A stretch of 64,000 bases of DNA from the NCBI RefSeq assembly GCF_030316845.1, contig NZ_JASZYS010000008.1, positions 1 through 64,000 on the forward strand, given 5' to 3'. Of this stretch, positions 45,309 to 53,800 are shown piece by piece. Every line of letters begins with the position of its first letter. Within the stretch, counting starts at the first letter, position 1. Made by a program: the position numbers and the translations under genes. This DNA is from Variovorax davisae (GTDB taxonomy: Bacteria; Pseudomonadota; Gammaproteobacteria; Burkholderiales; Burkholderiaceae_C). The notes beneath the pieces are model-generated. The model ran no database searches. It was not told the DNA's origin and saw nothing but the letters and a program-made list of their open reading frames with translations.

Positions 45309-46097
45309 ATGACGAAGCCAACCACCCGTGTCCTTCTTGCCACGGCCCTGCTCGCCGCCGGCGTGTGCTGCGGCGCGCAGCCGCTGCCCGCCGGGCCCGC
45401 AAGCGTCGAAGGCCCGACCTGGCGCCTCACCGGCCTGCGCGGCGTCGATGCGGCGGCGCTGCCGAGCGGGGCGCGCTCGGTCACGGCCCGCTTCAAGGAC
45501 GGCCGCATCGATGGTTTCTCGGGATGCAACCGCTACTTCGGCAGCTATGCCTTCCAGCAGGGCCAGCTCGTGATCGGCCGGCTGGCCGGCTCCATGATGG
45601 CCTGCGACCCGGCGTCGATGGCGCTGGAGACGGCCGTGCACCGGGCGCTGGCGGGCACGTTTCGGCCGGTGCGCACTGACGACCGGCTGAGCCTGCAGTC
45701 CGATCACGGAGTGGCCGTGCTCGCCTTCAAGGCCGAACCGGCGCCGGCGCTGGTCGGGCTGCGCTCGAACATCACCGGCTTCAACAACGGGCGGCAGGCG
45801 GTCGTGAGCCCGCTGGCCGGCACCACCCTGACGCTGGCCTTCGGCGATGGCGTCGTCAAGGGCTTCGGCGGCTGCAACAGCCTGCGCGCCAGGTACAGCG
45901 TCAACGGCGACCAGATCGCCGTCGGGACCGTGGCCACCACCCGCAGGACCTGCCCCGGGGAGGGCGTGATGCAGCAGGAGCGCGAGTTCGTCGCGGCACT
46001 CAGGTCGACCACGACCTGGGCCTTCAGCGGCGCCTTCCTCGACATGCACCGGCCGGACGGCGAGCGGACCCTGATCGGGAGCCGCGAGGGCGAGTAG
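45309..46097 (+). CDS. Exported protein with two META (HslJ-like) domains
   Basis: A 262-residue exported protein. The N-terminal signal peptide contains a cysteine pair (AAGVCCGAQPLP). Two META domains follow, each with a G-[FS]-x-GCN core: DGFSGCNRYFGSYAF with MMACD in the first, and KGFGGCNSLRARYSV with RRTCP in the second, so they arose by duplication. META proteins such as HslJ are linked to heat shock and novobiocin resistance, though the activity is unknown. It has a possible lipobox-like N-terminus, but I cannot be sure of lipidation. Confidence 0.82.
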   Translation: MTKPTTRVLLATALLAAGVCCGAQPLPAGPASVEGPTWRLTGLRGVDAAALPSGARSVTARFKDGRIDGFSGCNRYFGSYAFQQGQLVIGRLAGSMMACDPASMALETAVHRALAGTFRPVRTDDRLSLQSDHGVAVLAFKAEPAPALVGLRSNITGFNNGRQAVVSPLAGTTLTLAFGDGVVKGFGGCNSLRARYSVNGDQIAVGTVATTRRTCPGEGVMQQEREFVAALRSTTTWAFSGAFLDMHRPDGERTLIGSREGE

Positions 46098-46185
46098 GTC
46101 CGGATGGACATCGGCGGGCGGACTTGGCACCATGCAAGGGTCCGCAGTTTCGCGGGCGGTCCTCCACATCATGAAAGAGGTTCGC

Positions 46186-46542
46186 ATGAGAAAAATCGTT
46201 CCACTGCTCGGGGCAGCGTTGATCCAACTGATGGCGGGCGCAGCGCTGGCGCAGAGCAGCGGCGAAGTCGACCCCGCGCAAGGCAAGGCGCCGCCGGTGG
46301 CGAAGACGACGCCGGCGGAGCGCTCCGAAGCGCGCACCGATCGGCGCGCGAGCGGTGGCGAGGCCGCGCGCGGCCCGCAAATGGGCGAGGCCCAGGCCAA
46401 TCCCCTGACCGCGCCCTCGCAGCCGCGCGCCGATCGCAAGGCCGCGACCGCCAAGCGCCGCTCCGCGAATGCGGCGGCCAACAAGGAAGGCAGCTTCTCG
46501 CGCGGCGGCAACAGCGACGCGCCGGAACGCCAGAAGCCCTGA
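46186..46542 (+). CDS. Small exported, disordered hydrophilic protein
   Basis: A 118-residue exported protein. The signal peptide (KIVPLLGAALIQLMAGAALA) is followed by about 95 charged, Ala/Arg/Lys/Ser-rich residues with no hydrophobic core, likely disordered. Start: the ATG at 46186 with AGAGG just upstream; ATG 46171 is in frame. Unknown function. It follows the META-domain gene by 88 bases on the same strand and may share a promoter with it. Low-complexity composition means homology cannot be judged by eye. Confidence 0.65.
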   Translation: MRKIVPLLGAALIQLMAGAALAQSSGEVDPAQGKAPPVAKTTPAERSEARTDRRASGGEAARGPQMGEAQANPLTAPSQPRADRKAATAKRRSANAAANKEGSFSRGGNSDAPERQKP

Positions 46543-46552
46543 CGGCCTGCGC

Positions 46553-47980
46553 TCAGACGCGCATGCGCAGCCGCATGCGCAGGCCCACCGGGGTCATCGT
46601 GAAGGCGAGATGCTCGCGCGCCGGCTGGCCGTCGGGCGTCTCGACGCTGGCGATGTCGAAGCCGTTCAACAGCTGCGCCATCGCCATCTTCATTTCCAGC
46701 AGCGCCAGGTAGCGGCCCGGGCACATGCGGGGTCCGGCACCGAAGGGCATCGAGATGCGCTTCGCACGGCCGGCGACGGCGCCGGCCGGACCCTCGGCGA
46801 GCCAGCGCTCGGGCTCGAAGGCCGCGGCGCCAGGCAGGTGGGCTTCGCTGACGCTGTCGACGCGCATCAGGTTGATGACCACCGTGCCGGTCGGCACCCG
46901 CACGTCGCCGACCTGGGTGTCGCGCTCGGCCTGCAAGGCGAGGATCGGCGCCACCGGCTTGAGGCGCATCGTCTCGTGCGCGCAGGCCTCGACGTAGTCG
47001 AGCTGCGCCAGCTGGTCGAAGCTCGGGCAGCGTGAGTCGCCGAGGACGCCGCGCACCTCGTCGGTGGCGCGCTGCAGCGCGGCCGGATGGCGCCAGAGCA
47101 GGTCGATCATCCAGGCGATGGTGTTGGCGGTGGTGTCCTCGCCGGCCAGCAGCATCGTGAACACGTTGCCGGCCACCTGCAGGTCGGTGATGCCGCTGTC
47201 GGGCTGGTCGGCGGCCGCGATCATCGCCTCCAGCAGGTTGGTCGGGTGGGTGCGCAGCGCCGGGTCGGTCGCCATCCGGCCGCGCGCGTCGGCAATGAAC
47301 TGCGACACCGCCTCGTTGACCGCCTGCACGCCGTGCCTGAGCTCGCGGTCGGCCCGGCCGGGCCACAGGCGCCAGGTCGGCAGCGGCGCCAGCATGCGCC
47401 TCACGAGGGCCGGGAAGATCTTGTCGAGGTGCTGCTGGATCACGTCGCCGTCGGACTCCAGCGTGTTGACTTCGGCACCGAACGCCAGCCCGGCGATGGT
47501 GTCGACGGTGTAGCGCATCAGGTCGGGCTGGAGGTCGATCGCGTCGCCGCGGCGTGCGGCCGCCTGCCAGCGGCCGACCAGCCGCTCGGCGACCTTCTGC
47601 AATGACGGGAAATAGTGGCGCACATGCGTCGGATCGAAGCTGGCCATCACCATGCGCCGCTGCCGCCGCCAGTCCTCGCCGTTGGCGCCGAAGACCCCGG
47701 GCTTGAGCCCCATCTCGCTGGCCACGTCCTCGAAGCGCGTGGTGCGCTTGAAGCCGTCGGGTCGGTCGCGCAGCGTGGTGGCCACCGCCTCGTGGTCGCC
47801 GACGATGAGCAGCTTGCGACGTCCCATCTGCAGCTTGAAGAAGGGGCCGAACTCGCGGCACCACTGCTCCAGCTGCTGGTGCATGCGCGCGGTGTCGATC
47901 TGCAGCAGGTTGCCGATCAGCGGAGCGCCGCGTGGGCCCGGCAGGTCGTCGACGTGGCGCAGGGCCATGGTTTCCATCAT
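46553..47980 (-). CDS. Cytochrome P450
   Basis: A 475-residue soluble class P450. The I-helix motif is LLAGEDTTANT, ExxR is HETMR, the haem loop is MPFGAGPRMCPGRY with Cys420. The N-terminus (LPGPRGAPLIGNLLQ) and PERW region (FEPERWL) are intact. It belongs to the CYP type related to fatty acid or terpene hydroxylation rather than to CYP102; the substrate is not known. The ATG at 47980 overlaps the stop of the FAD oxidase gene as ATGA, with AAGGAA upstream. It needs a ferredoxin or reductase encoded elsewhere. Part of a probable TetR-controlled set with the oxidase and the carotenoid oxygenase. Confidence 0.93.
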   Translation of the reverse strand: MMETMALRHVDDLPGPRGAPLIGNLLQIDTARMHQQLEQWCREFGPFFKLQMGRRKLLIVGDHEAVATTLRDRPDGFKRTTRFEDVASEMGLKPGVFGANGEDWRRQRRMVMASFDPTHVRHYFPSLQKVAERLVGRWQAAARRGDAIDLQPDLMRYTVDTIAGLAFGAEVNTLESDGDVIQQHLDKIFPALVRRMLAPLPTWRLWPGRADRELRHGVQAVNEAVSQFIADARGRMATDPALRTHPTNLLEAMIAAADQPDSGITDLQVAGNVFTMLLAGEDTTANTIAWMIDLLWRHPAALQRATDEVRGVLGDSRCPSFDQLAQLDYVEACAHETMRLKPVAPILALQAERDTQVGDVRVPTGTVVINLMRVDSVSEAHLPGAAAFEPERWLAEGPAGAVAGRAKRISMPFGAGPRMCPGRYLALLEMKMAMAQLLNGFDIASVETPDGQPAREHLAFTMTPVGLRMRLRMRV

Positions 47981-49788
47981 GCTTTCCTTGTGAATCCGTC
48001 GGCGCTCCAGCGCTCGCTGCCGACACCGTGGTGAACGAAGAAGAGGCCGTCCGGGTCGTAGCGCTCCTTGGCCGCGAGCAGCCGCGGATAGTTGCCGCCC
48101 CAGAAGGAACGCTGCCAGTCGGGCTCGAAGTAGTTGCTCTCCGACAGGTAGGAGCCGGGTTGCGGCACCAGCCGGCGCAGTTCGTCGAAAGCCCGGCCGA
48201 TCGCCGCCGCCTGGCGTTGTGCCAGTGCTGCGTCGGGTTCGTGCCCGGCCACGCCGGGAAAGGCCGGCGGTCCGTCGGCGCCGCCGATCGCGAGCGCGAA
48301 GGCGTCGAGCACGGCCGGGTTCATCGCGGTGTCGCGGGCCGCGGCCAGGGCCTCGGCCGGCGCGCCCGCCAGGCCCTTGTTGACGTGCATCGACACCCCC
48401 CAGTGGCGGCTGGCGGCGAACAGCGCGTCGCACAGGGCGGCGCGGCGCTCCGGCTGCAGCAGCGCCGCCGGCAGCCAGGCCGACTGATAGCCGTGCAGCA
48501 CCTGGCCGGCCTGGCGCTGGTCGCCGGGCCAGAACACGTTGCCGTCGGGCGCGCCGGGCCGGTCGTCGGTGCTGATGAAGCCGAACATGCGCTTGAACAG
48601 CGTCGGGGACCAGAAATCGCGCGCCGAGGTCGAGACGATCTTGAGCGGCGAGAACTCGGTCTCGAAGGCCTCGGGCGCGGCGTCGACCGCGTCGAGGAAG
48701 GGCCGCCAGACGGCCTGCGCCTCGGCCCGGCTCAGGCCCTGGAAAACCATCGCGACGCGCAGCGTGTTGTCGGGCCGCAGGCGGATCTGTTCGCCCCAGT
48801 GCGGGTTGTGCAGGGCGGCGGCGTAGAAGTCGACGATCAGGCCGACCAGGCGGCGAAAGGCCGGTGCGGAGGACGCCTTGATCGTGAGGTTGACCGCACC
48901 GAAGGAGTCCGGGAGCGCATGGACCTTCAAGGTCAGGCGCGTGACCACCCCGAGGCTGCCGCCACCGCCGCCCTTGAGGCCCCAGAACAGCTCCGGCTCG
49001 CTGCAGGCATTGGCGATCCGCACCTGGCCGTCGGCCGTGACCACCTCGGCCTCGAGCAGGCTGCCCGAGGCCAGGCCGTAGGCCTTCGAGAAGCTGCCGA
49101 AGCCGCCGCTCTGCACCAGCCCGGCGACGCCGACCGTCATGCAGCCGCCACCCTGCACGTAGCCGCCGCCGCGGGTGCTGACCGCATCGTAGACATGGGC
49201 CCAGACCGCGCCGGCGCCGACCGAGACGGCCCGCACCGGCGCCGCCCGGCCTTCGCAGCCTTTGCCGACGAAGGCGTCGTGCAGCGTGACCTGGTTCATC
49301 CGGCGGGTCCAGACGAGCAGGGAATCGGGCGCGCTGGAGGTGCCCTGGAAGCTGTGGCCGCCGCCCTTGACCACCAGCCGCAGCCGATGGTCGCGCGCGA
49401 AGTCGACCGCGGCGACGACGTCGGCGGTGCCGCGCGCGGCCACCGCATGAACGCTCGGGCTCGAGGTCCAGGCGCCGACCCAGCCGAGGGTCTGGGTCAG
49501 GCCGATTTCGTCGCCGAGAAAGTAGGGGTTGCGCACCGCCTTGAAGAACTGCGTGCAGGCCGGCCCGGCGGGTGCTTCCAGGCAGGGCGCGAACGGCGAC
49601 TGCACCTTCACCAGTGCGTCGCCGCCCAGCCGTTCGCCCAACCGCTGCCATTGCGCGTCGCTTGGCCAGTCCGGGTCGCCCGGCCGCACCCGGCCGGCCG
49701 TGGCGGCCGCGCGTGCGGGCGCCAGCAGACCCCACGGGGTGCCGAAAGGGGCCGCGGCGGCGAGTTGCACCAGACGTCTTCTGCGCAT
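47977..49788 (-). CDS. Exported FAD-linked (berberine bridge enzyme-type) oxidoreductase
   Basis: A 603-residue FAD oxidase, exported. The signal peptide RRRRLVQLAAAAPFGTP has an arginine cluster, consistent with Tat export of a folded flavoprotein. The FAD-binding domain has GGGHSFQGTS (with the His that can bind FAD covalently) and GCMTVGVAGLVQSGGFG. The C-terminal BBE domain ends NYFEPDWQRSFWGGNYPRL, then YDPDGLFFVHHGVG. Start: ATG at 49788 with AAGG; ATG 49815 is alternative. It is first in a two-gene unit with the P450, which follows with a 4-base overlap. Substrate unknown. Confidence 0.9.
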   Translation of the reverse strand: MRRRRLVQLAAAAPFGTPWGLLAPARAAATAGRVRPGDPDWPSDAQWQRLGERLGGDALVKVQSPFAPCLEAPAGPACTQFFKAVRNPYFLGDEIGLTQTLGWVGAWTSSPSVHAVAARGTADVVAAVDFARDHRLRLVVKGGGHSFQGTSSAPDSLLVWTRRMNQVTLHDAFVGKGCEGRAAPVRAVSVGAGAVWAHVYDAVSTRGGGYVQGGGCMTVGVAGLVQSGGFGSFSKAYGLASGSLLEAEVVTADGQVRIANACSEPELFWGLKGGGGGSLGVVTRLTLKVHALPDSFGAVNLTIKASSAPAFRRLVGLIVDFYAAALHNPHWGEQIRLRPDNTLRVAMVFQGLSRAEAQAVWRPFLDAVDAAPEAFETEFSPLKIVSTSARDFWSPTLFKRMFGFISTDDRPGAPDGNVFWPGDQRQAGQVLHGYQSAWLPAALLQPERRAALCDALFAASRHWGVSMHVNKGLAGAPAEALAAARDTAMNPAVLDAFALAIGGADGPPAFPGVAGHEPDAALAQRQAAAIGRAFDELRRLVPQPGSYLSESNYFEPDWQRSFWGGNYPRLLAAKERYDPDGLFFVHHGVGSERWSADGFTRKA

Positions 49789-49872
49789 GGGAATTGCCTT
49801 GGTCGGGGACTGCATGGGTCGAGCCGGCTGAAGTATGCCGAACACGCCGTGCGAAGTCTTGCCCGGCCGACC

Positions 49873-50523
49873 TCAGCGGGACGCCGGGTCCGCGGCCAGG
49901 CTCACGTGCTTGAGCACCGCGTCGACCAGCGCCAGGGGGTCGCGGAAATCGGGGGCCGCCTGGAGCACGCCGTGCAGCCGCTGGTCGATGAGCAGCGTCG
50001 CCAGGCCGTGCACATAGGCCCAGGCCGCGGTCACCCGCATGGCGTCCGACGCCGAGAGTGCGTCGGCGGCGGCGGAGGGCGCCTCGCCGATGGTCGGCGC
50101 CATCACCTGCATCGCGGCCTTCGCGGCCTGCGACAGCGAAGGTCGGCGCATGTCGATGATCTCGTTGCGGAACATCAGGCCGAACAGCGCCGGGTTGTCG
50201 TGCGCGAAGTGCACATAGGCATGGGCGATGGCGTGGCGGCGCTCGCGCCGGTCGGCGACGCCGTCCATGGCCGCCAGCATCGCGTCGCGCAGGCGCTGGA
50301 AGCCGACCGCCGCCAGATCGCTCAGCAGGCCCGTGGTGTCGCCGAAGTGATGCCGGGGCGCGGTGTGCGACACCCCCGCCTCGCGCGCGATGGCCCGCAG
50401 GCCCAGCCCGGCGATGCCGTCGCGCACCAGCACCGTCTCGGCCGCCGCCAGCAGGGTCAGCGGCAGGCCGCCATGGTGGTACGGCCTGGATTCGGGAGGG
50501 GCGAGGGTGGATTCGGTGGCCAT
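49873..50523 (-). CDS. TetR/AcrR-family transcriptional repressor
   Basis: A 216-residue TetR regulator. The HTH is LLAAAETVLVRDGIAGLGLR, then AIAREAGVSHTAPRHHFGDT. The C-terminal half forms the ligand-binding helices (HGLATLLIDQRLHGVL, TetR_C family like WHG-type). Start ATG 50523. Divergent from the carotenoid oxygenase gene, with a dyad at 50600-50612 between them; 84 bases upstream of the FAD oxidase gene on the same strand. It probably represses the oxygenase and the oxidase-P450 unit. The ligand is unknown, likely an aromatic or terpenoid compound. Confidence 0.9.
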   Translation of the reverse strand: MATESTLAPPESRPYHHGGLPLTLLAAAETVLVRDGIAGLGLRAIAREAGVSHTAPRHHFGDTTGLLSDLAAVGFQRLRDAMLAAMDGVADRRERRHAIAHAYVHFAHDNPALFGLMFRNEIIDMRRPSLSQAAKAAMQVMAPTIGEAPSAAADALSASDAMRVTAAWAYVHGLATLLIDQRLHGVLQAAPDFRDPLALVDAVLKHVSLAADPASR

Positions 50524-50572
50524 CGAGGATGCGCCGCGGGCGCCGGGAAAATCTTAACACTGGAAAAATGGA

Positions 50573-50612
50573 TTGACAGCCTGCCGTCGCGCATGCATAT
50601 TTCCATTGGAAA
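50573..50612 (+). promoter_or_regulatory. Promoter of the carotenoid oxygenase gene with TetR-type operator
   Basis: TTGACA (50573-50578), 17 bases, CATATT (50596-50601). The dyad TTTCCATTGGAAA (50600-50612, perfect 6+1+6) overlaps the -10 element, exactly where a TetR-type repressor would block RNA polymerase. The ribosome binding site of the next gene, AGGAGA, is further downstream. Confidence 0.65.
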
Positions 50613-50637
50613 GATAAACCAGCGCCAGGAGACTCCC

Positions 50638-52050
50638 ATGGACGAAGCCATCCCCCGCCGCGGCCCGCCTCCGAACATGATGCCGATCGACTTCGAGACC
50701 GAGCTGGCATCGCTGCCGCTGCAGGGCGCCCTGCCGGCGGGCCTGCGCGGCACGCTGGTGCGCAACGGGCCCAATCCCGTGGTGCCGGATCCGCGCGCCC
50801 ATTGGTTCTCGGGCGACGGCATGCTGCATGCTTTCCACATCGAGGATGGCCGGGTCGGCTACCGCAACCGCTGGGTGCGTACCGGCCAGTGGGCGCTGGC
50901 GCGGCGCACCGGCCGCAACCCGACCGTGGGCCTGAAAGTCGCGCTGCCCGAGGGCGAGGCGCCGATCGCCGACGACGGCGCCGCCAACACGAACGTGATC
51001 GGCCACGCCGGGCGCATGCTGGCGCTCGAAGAGGCGCACCTGCCGATGGCGGTCGACCTTGCCACGCTCGAGACCCTGGGCCCCGACGATTTCGCGGGCG
51101 GACTGCAGCACCGGGTCACGGCGCATCCCAAGACCGATCCCCGGACCGGCGAGCTGCTGTTCTTCGGCTATGGGACGCCCGAGTCGCTCTCCAGCGGCAT
51201 GAGTTTCGGCGTGATCTCGCGCGCGGGCGAGGTGGTCCGGCGCGAGGCGTTCGAGGCGCCCTATGCCAGCATGGTGCACGACTTCGCGGTCAGCGCCGGC
51301 CATGTGCTGTTCCCGGTCATGCCGCTGACCGCCAGCCGCGAGCGGGCGCAGTCCGGCGGCCCGCCCTTCGCCTGGGAGCCCGAGTACGGCACCCGGGTCG
51401 GCCTGATGCCGCGCGGCGGCAGCACGGCCGACATCGTCTGGTGGCGGGGCCCGGCCTGCTACGTGTTCCACGTCATGAACGCCTGGGAGGCCGATGGCCG
51501 GGTGTTCGCCGACGTCATGCAGTTCGACCGGCCGCCGCTGTTCCCACGGCCCGACGGCTCCCCGGCCGGCGATGCGCGAGAGCCGGCACGGCTGGTGCGC
51601 TGGCAGTTCGACCTCGCGCGGGCCAGCCGCGAGTTCAGCCAGACGGTGCTGGAAGAGATCCCGGGCGAGTTCCCGCGCATCGACGAACGCCGGGCCGGCC
51701 TCCCCTACCGCCACGGCTGGTTCGCCGGCCATGCGCCGGGCGCCGATGGCCTGCTGCGCATGCAGGCGCGGCTGGTCCACGTCGACCATGCCGCGCCGCG
51801 CCCCGACGTCTTCACCTTCGAGCCGCCCGACCGCATGTCCGAGCCGGTGTTCGTGCCGCGCGGCGCCGATGCCGAAGAGGGCGATGGCTGGATCCTCGCC
51901 ACCGTCTGGCGCGGGGCGACCAATACCAGCGACCTGGCGGTGTTCGATGCCCGCCACGTGGCGGCCGGGCCGCTGTGCATCGCGTCGCTGCCGCACCGGG
52001 TGCCGGACGGCTTCCACGGCAACTGGTTCGCGGCCGGCTTCCCGCGCTGA
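50638..52050 (+). CDS. Carotenoid oxygenase family protein
   Basis: A 470-residue non-haem iron dioxygenase of the carotenoid/stilbene cleavage family. The seven-bladed propeller is marked by the four Fe-binding histidines: His163 (TAHPKTDP), His214 (MVHDFAV), His278 (YVFHVMNAWE) and His460 (GFHGNWF). Second-sphere glutamates are suggested by EEAHLP and NAWE. Start ATG at 50638 with AGGAGA, a strong site. Substrates of the family include apocarotenoids, stilbenes and isoeugenol; which applies is unknown. Divergent from the TetR gene and probably co-regulated with the oxidase and P450 on the other strand. Confidence 0.93.
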   Translation: MDEAIPRRGPPPNMMPIDFETELASLPLQGALPAGLRGTLVRNGPNPVVPDPRAHWFSGDGMLHAFHIEDGRVGYRNRWVRTGQWALARRTGRNPTVGLKVALPEGEAPIADDGAANTNVIGHAGRMLALEEAHLPMAVDLATLETLGPDDFAGGLQHRVTAHPKTDPRTGELLFFGYGTPESLSSGMSFGVISRAGEVVRREAFEAPYASMVHDFAVSAGHVLFPVMPLTASRERAQSGGPPFAWEPEYGTRVGLMPRGGSTADIVWWRGPACYVFHVMNAWEADGRVFADVMQFDRPPLFPRPDGSPAGDAREPARLVRWQFDLARASREFSQTVLEEIPGEFPRIDERRAGLPYRHGWFAGHAPGADGLLRMQARLVHVDHAAPRPDVFTFEPPDRMSEPVFVPRGADAEEGDGWILATVWRGATNTSDLAVFDARHVAAGPLCIASLPHRVPDGFHGNWFAAGFPR

Positions 52051-52066
52051 GGCGCGGAATCTGTTC

Positions 52067-52720
52067 TCAGCCCTGCTGCTCGATCGCCGCCTGCACGATC
52101 GGGCGCGCCCACTCGGGCGTCGCCGCCAGCGCCGCCGCGTCGTCGGCGGCGGGGAACAGCAGCCGGCCGCCGGCCATCTCGAGCAACAGCACCGGGTCGG
52201 GAATCGCCTCGCCGGGCGCCGCCTCGGCGCTGTTGTCGAAGACCTGCAGGCGGGCCAGCAGCGGCAGCAGGCGGATCAGGTTCATGCGCGACCGGGTCCA
52301 GCGCTCGCGGATCTTGGCGACCGGGATGTCGTGGCCGCCGGCGGCCACCCGGGCCTGGACCCGCTGCAGGTGCATCTCGGCCGTGGCGAGGCCGCAGAAG
52401 ATCATGACCACATCGTGGCTGCGCGCGGCCTGCGCCAGCAGTTCGGGGATGGTGCTGGCGCCGAGCGTGGTCTCGAAGGCATGGTTGCGCCGGCCGGCGA
52501 TCGCGGCGGCGAGCTGTGCGCGGCCGTATTCCCAGGCCCGGCCGTTGGCCTCCTCGACCTCGAGGCCGAGCTGGGCGACCAGTTCGCGCGCATAGCTGTC
52601 GGGGTTGTACCAGGCCAGGCCGTGCTCGGCGAGCAGGGCGCCGCCGACCGAACTCTTGCCGGCGCCGTTGACGCCGGCCAGCACCAGGATGAAGGGCCGC
52701 GCCGCGCCGGCCTCGGTCAT
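52067..52720 (-). CDS. Zeta-toxin-like P-loop kinase
   Basis: A 217-residue kinase-like protein with Walker A LAGVNGAGKSS near the N-terminus, then NPDSYARELV and FETTLGAST, as in zeta toxins and related kinases (which phosphorylate UDP-N-acetylglucosamine). The C-terminal half has RWTRSRMNLIRLLPLL, typical for this group. The start at 52720 (ATG) shares one base with the antitoxin stop (TGATG). Toxicity is inferred from family and context only. It might instead be a small-molecule kinase. Confidence 0.8.
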   Translation of the reverse strand: MTEAGAARPFILVLAGVNGAGKSSVGGALLAEHGLAWYNPDSYARELVAQLGLEVEEANGRAWEYGRAQLAAAIAGRRNHAFETTLGASTIPELLAQAARSHDVVMIFCGLATAEMHLQRVQARVAAGGHDIPVAKIRERWTRSRMNLIRLLPLLARLQVFDNSAEAAPGEAIPDPVLLLEMAGGRLLFPAADDAAALAATPEWARPIVQAAIEQQG

Positions 52721-53067
52721 CAGAACGAGGCGCCGGCCTTCGGGCGCCGCGCCAGCCGGCCGCGGGCCGCGAACAGATCGCCCACCTGCCGGGCGGCCTC
52801 GGGCTGCTGCAGCACGGCGAGGCGGCTGTCGAAGCGGTTCGACAGCTCGGCGAGCACCGACTGTTCGCGGGCACCGAGCGTCTGCAGGTCGTCGCTCAGC
52901 TGCTGGTAGGTGGCGGCGTCGAGCAGCACCATCTCGACCGCGGCATGGTTCGTGATGGCCACGCTGCCGCTCTGGCGAACCTGGCGCACGACGTCGCCCC
53001 ACTTGTTCTTGACCTGCGAGGCGTTCTGGCGCGGCAGGTCGTGGAGGGCGGGCAAGGCGGTGATCAT
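52720..53067 (-). CDS. Phd/YefM-family antitoxin
   Basis: A 115-residue protein. The N-terminal Phd fold is clear: LPRQNASQVKNKWGDVVRQV, then SVAITNHAAVEMVLLDAATYQQL. The extended C-terminal part (about 60-115) ends RRPKAGASF and would neutralise the toxin. Start ATG 53067 with GGAG 8 bases upstream. Immediately upstream is a dyad overlapping a promoter (53090-53121), fitting the usual autoregulation. The downstream gene is a zeta-like kinase, an unusual partner for Phd antitoxins, which commonly pair with Doc or RelE-type toxins. Confidence 0.85.
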   Translation of the reverse strand: MITALPALHDLPRQNASQVKNKWGDVVRQVRQSGSVAITNHAAVEMVLLDAATYQQLSDDLQTLGAREQSVLAELSNRFDSRLAVLQQPEAARQVGDLFAARGRLARRPKAGASF

Positions 53068-53089
53068 GGGGTGACTCCGGGTTGGAGTG

Positions 53090-53121
53090 GCCATTATGGC
53101 AAAAATAGTCAAAATTGTGCA
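53090..53121 (-). promoter_or_regulatory. Promoter and dyad of the toxin-antitoxin pair
   Basis: On the minus strand TGCACA (53116-53121) and CATAAT (53093-53098) are 17 bases apart. The dyad GCCATTATGGC (53090-53100, perfect 5+1+5) covers the -10 element, a suitable operator for antitoxin autorepression. Confidence 0.5.
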
Positions 53122-53170
53122 GGCGCGGATGGACCCGTCGTCCGCGCCGCCGCTGGCATGGCGAAGAAAC

Positions 53171-53482
53171 TCAGCCGCGATGTTCCGTGTTGCGCTTGCG
53201 CGTCGCCGCCGCTTTTTTGGCCGAAGCGGAGCGTGCCGCCGCCGAGCGCGAGGCCGAAGCGGCGCCGCCCAGACGACCGCCCTTGCGGGCCGGCGCATGG
53301 TTCTCGGCCTGGCCGCGTCCGCTGCCGCTTTTCTTGCCGCCACCGGTCTCGGCGTTCACCGTCGCCCAGGCGCGCCGTTCGGCCTCGCCCTTGCCGACGC
53401 CACGGTGCTCGTAGCCTTTCTCGATATGCTCGGCCTGCCGCTTTTGCTTGTCCGTGTAGGAGGATTTGTCACCTTTGGGCAT
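53171..53482 (-). CDS. Small basic histone-like/plasmid-stabilisation-type protein
   Basis: A 103-residue, Lys/Arg/Ala-rich protein. The N-terminus MPKGDKSSYTDKQKRQAEHIE, then YEHRGVGKGEAERRAWATVN and ETGGGKKSGSGR, matches a widespread small family annotated as plasmid stabilisation or hypothetical. The C-terminal 50 residues are repetitive, Ala/Arg/Ser-rich (KKAAATRKR), likely disordered and DNA-binding. No signal peptide. The gene is monocistronic. Homology is confident at the N-terminal half only. Confidence 0.8.
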   Translation of the reverse strand: MPKGDKSSYTDKQKRQAEHIEKGYEHRGVGKGEAERRAWATVNAETGGGKKSGSGRGQAENHAPARKGGRLGGAASASRSAAARSASAKKAAATRKRNTEHRG

Positions 53483-53800
53483 GATGCGGTTCCTTCTCGT
53501 TACGCAAGGCCCGTTTCTTGCACTTGCAGGGCCACTCGCCGGTAGGCGGCCAGAGGCGCCTGGCGTCGGACCGGGCTGGCAGACGCCGATCGCCCGAACC
53601 GGTGTTCAGGTGGGCTTAAGGCGCGAGGAGTGGAATAGACGAGACCGCCCCGTGGCCGCTGATCGGCATCCGACACCGGTCCAGGCTGAGGTCCTACCGT
53701 TGCCGGCTTGCCGTGAGCGGACACTGCGTCGTGCGTGCCGCTGACGCCGGCGCCAAGGCGCATGGCAGGTCGATGTGCACCTTCTTTGAGGAGTTTTGCA
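53483..53800. other. Intergenic region without a recognisable gene
   Basis: 318 bases between the basic protein gene and the small gene at 53801. Open frames on both strands lack start signals and family resemblance. No clear promoter, terminator or repeat. Confidence 0.35.

Noticed and set aside
46553-50710. A continuous leftward open frame of about 1385 codons
   Set aside because: Only the part from 47980 to 46553 (the P450) has homology. The rest is the shadow of the FAD oxidase and TetR genes in another frame; high GC makes such long frames common here.
47932-52050. A 1372-codon rightward open frame
   Set aside because: Only 50638-52050 (the carotenoid oxygenase) is real; the rest is antisense to the P450, FAD oxidase and TetR genes.
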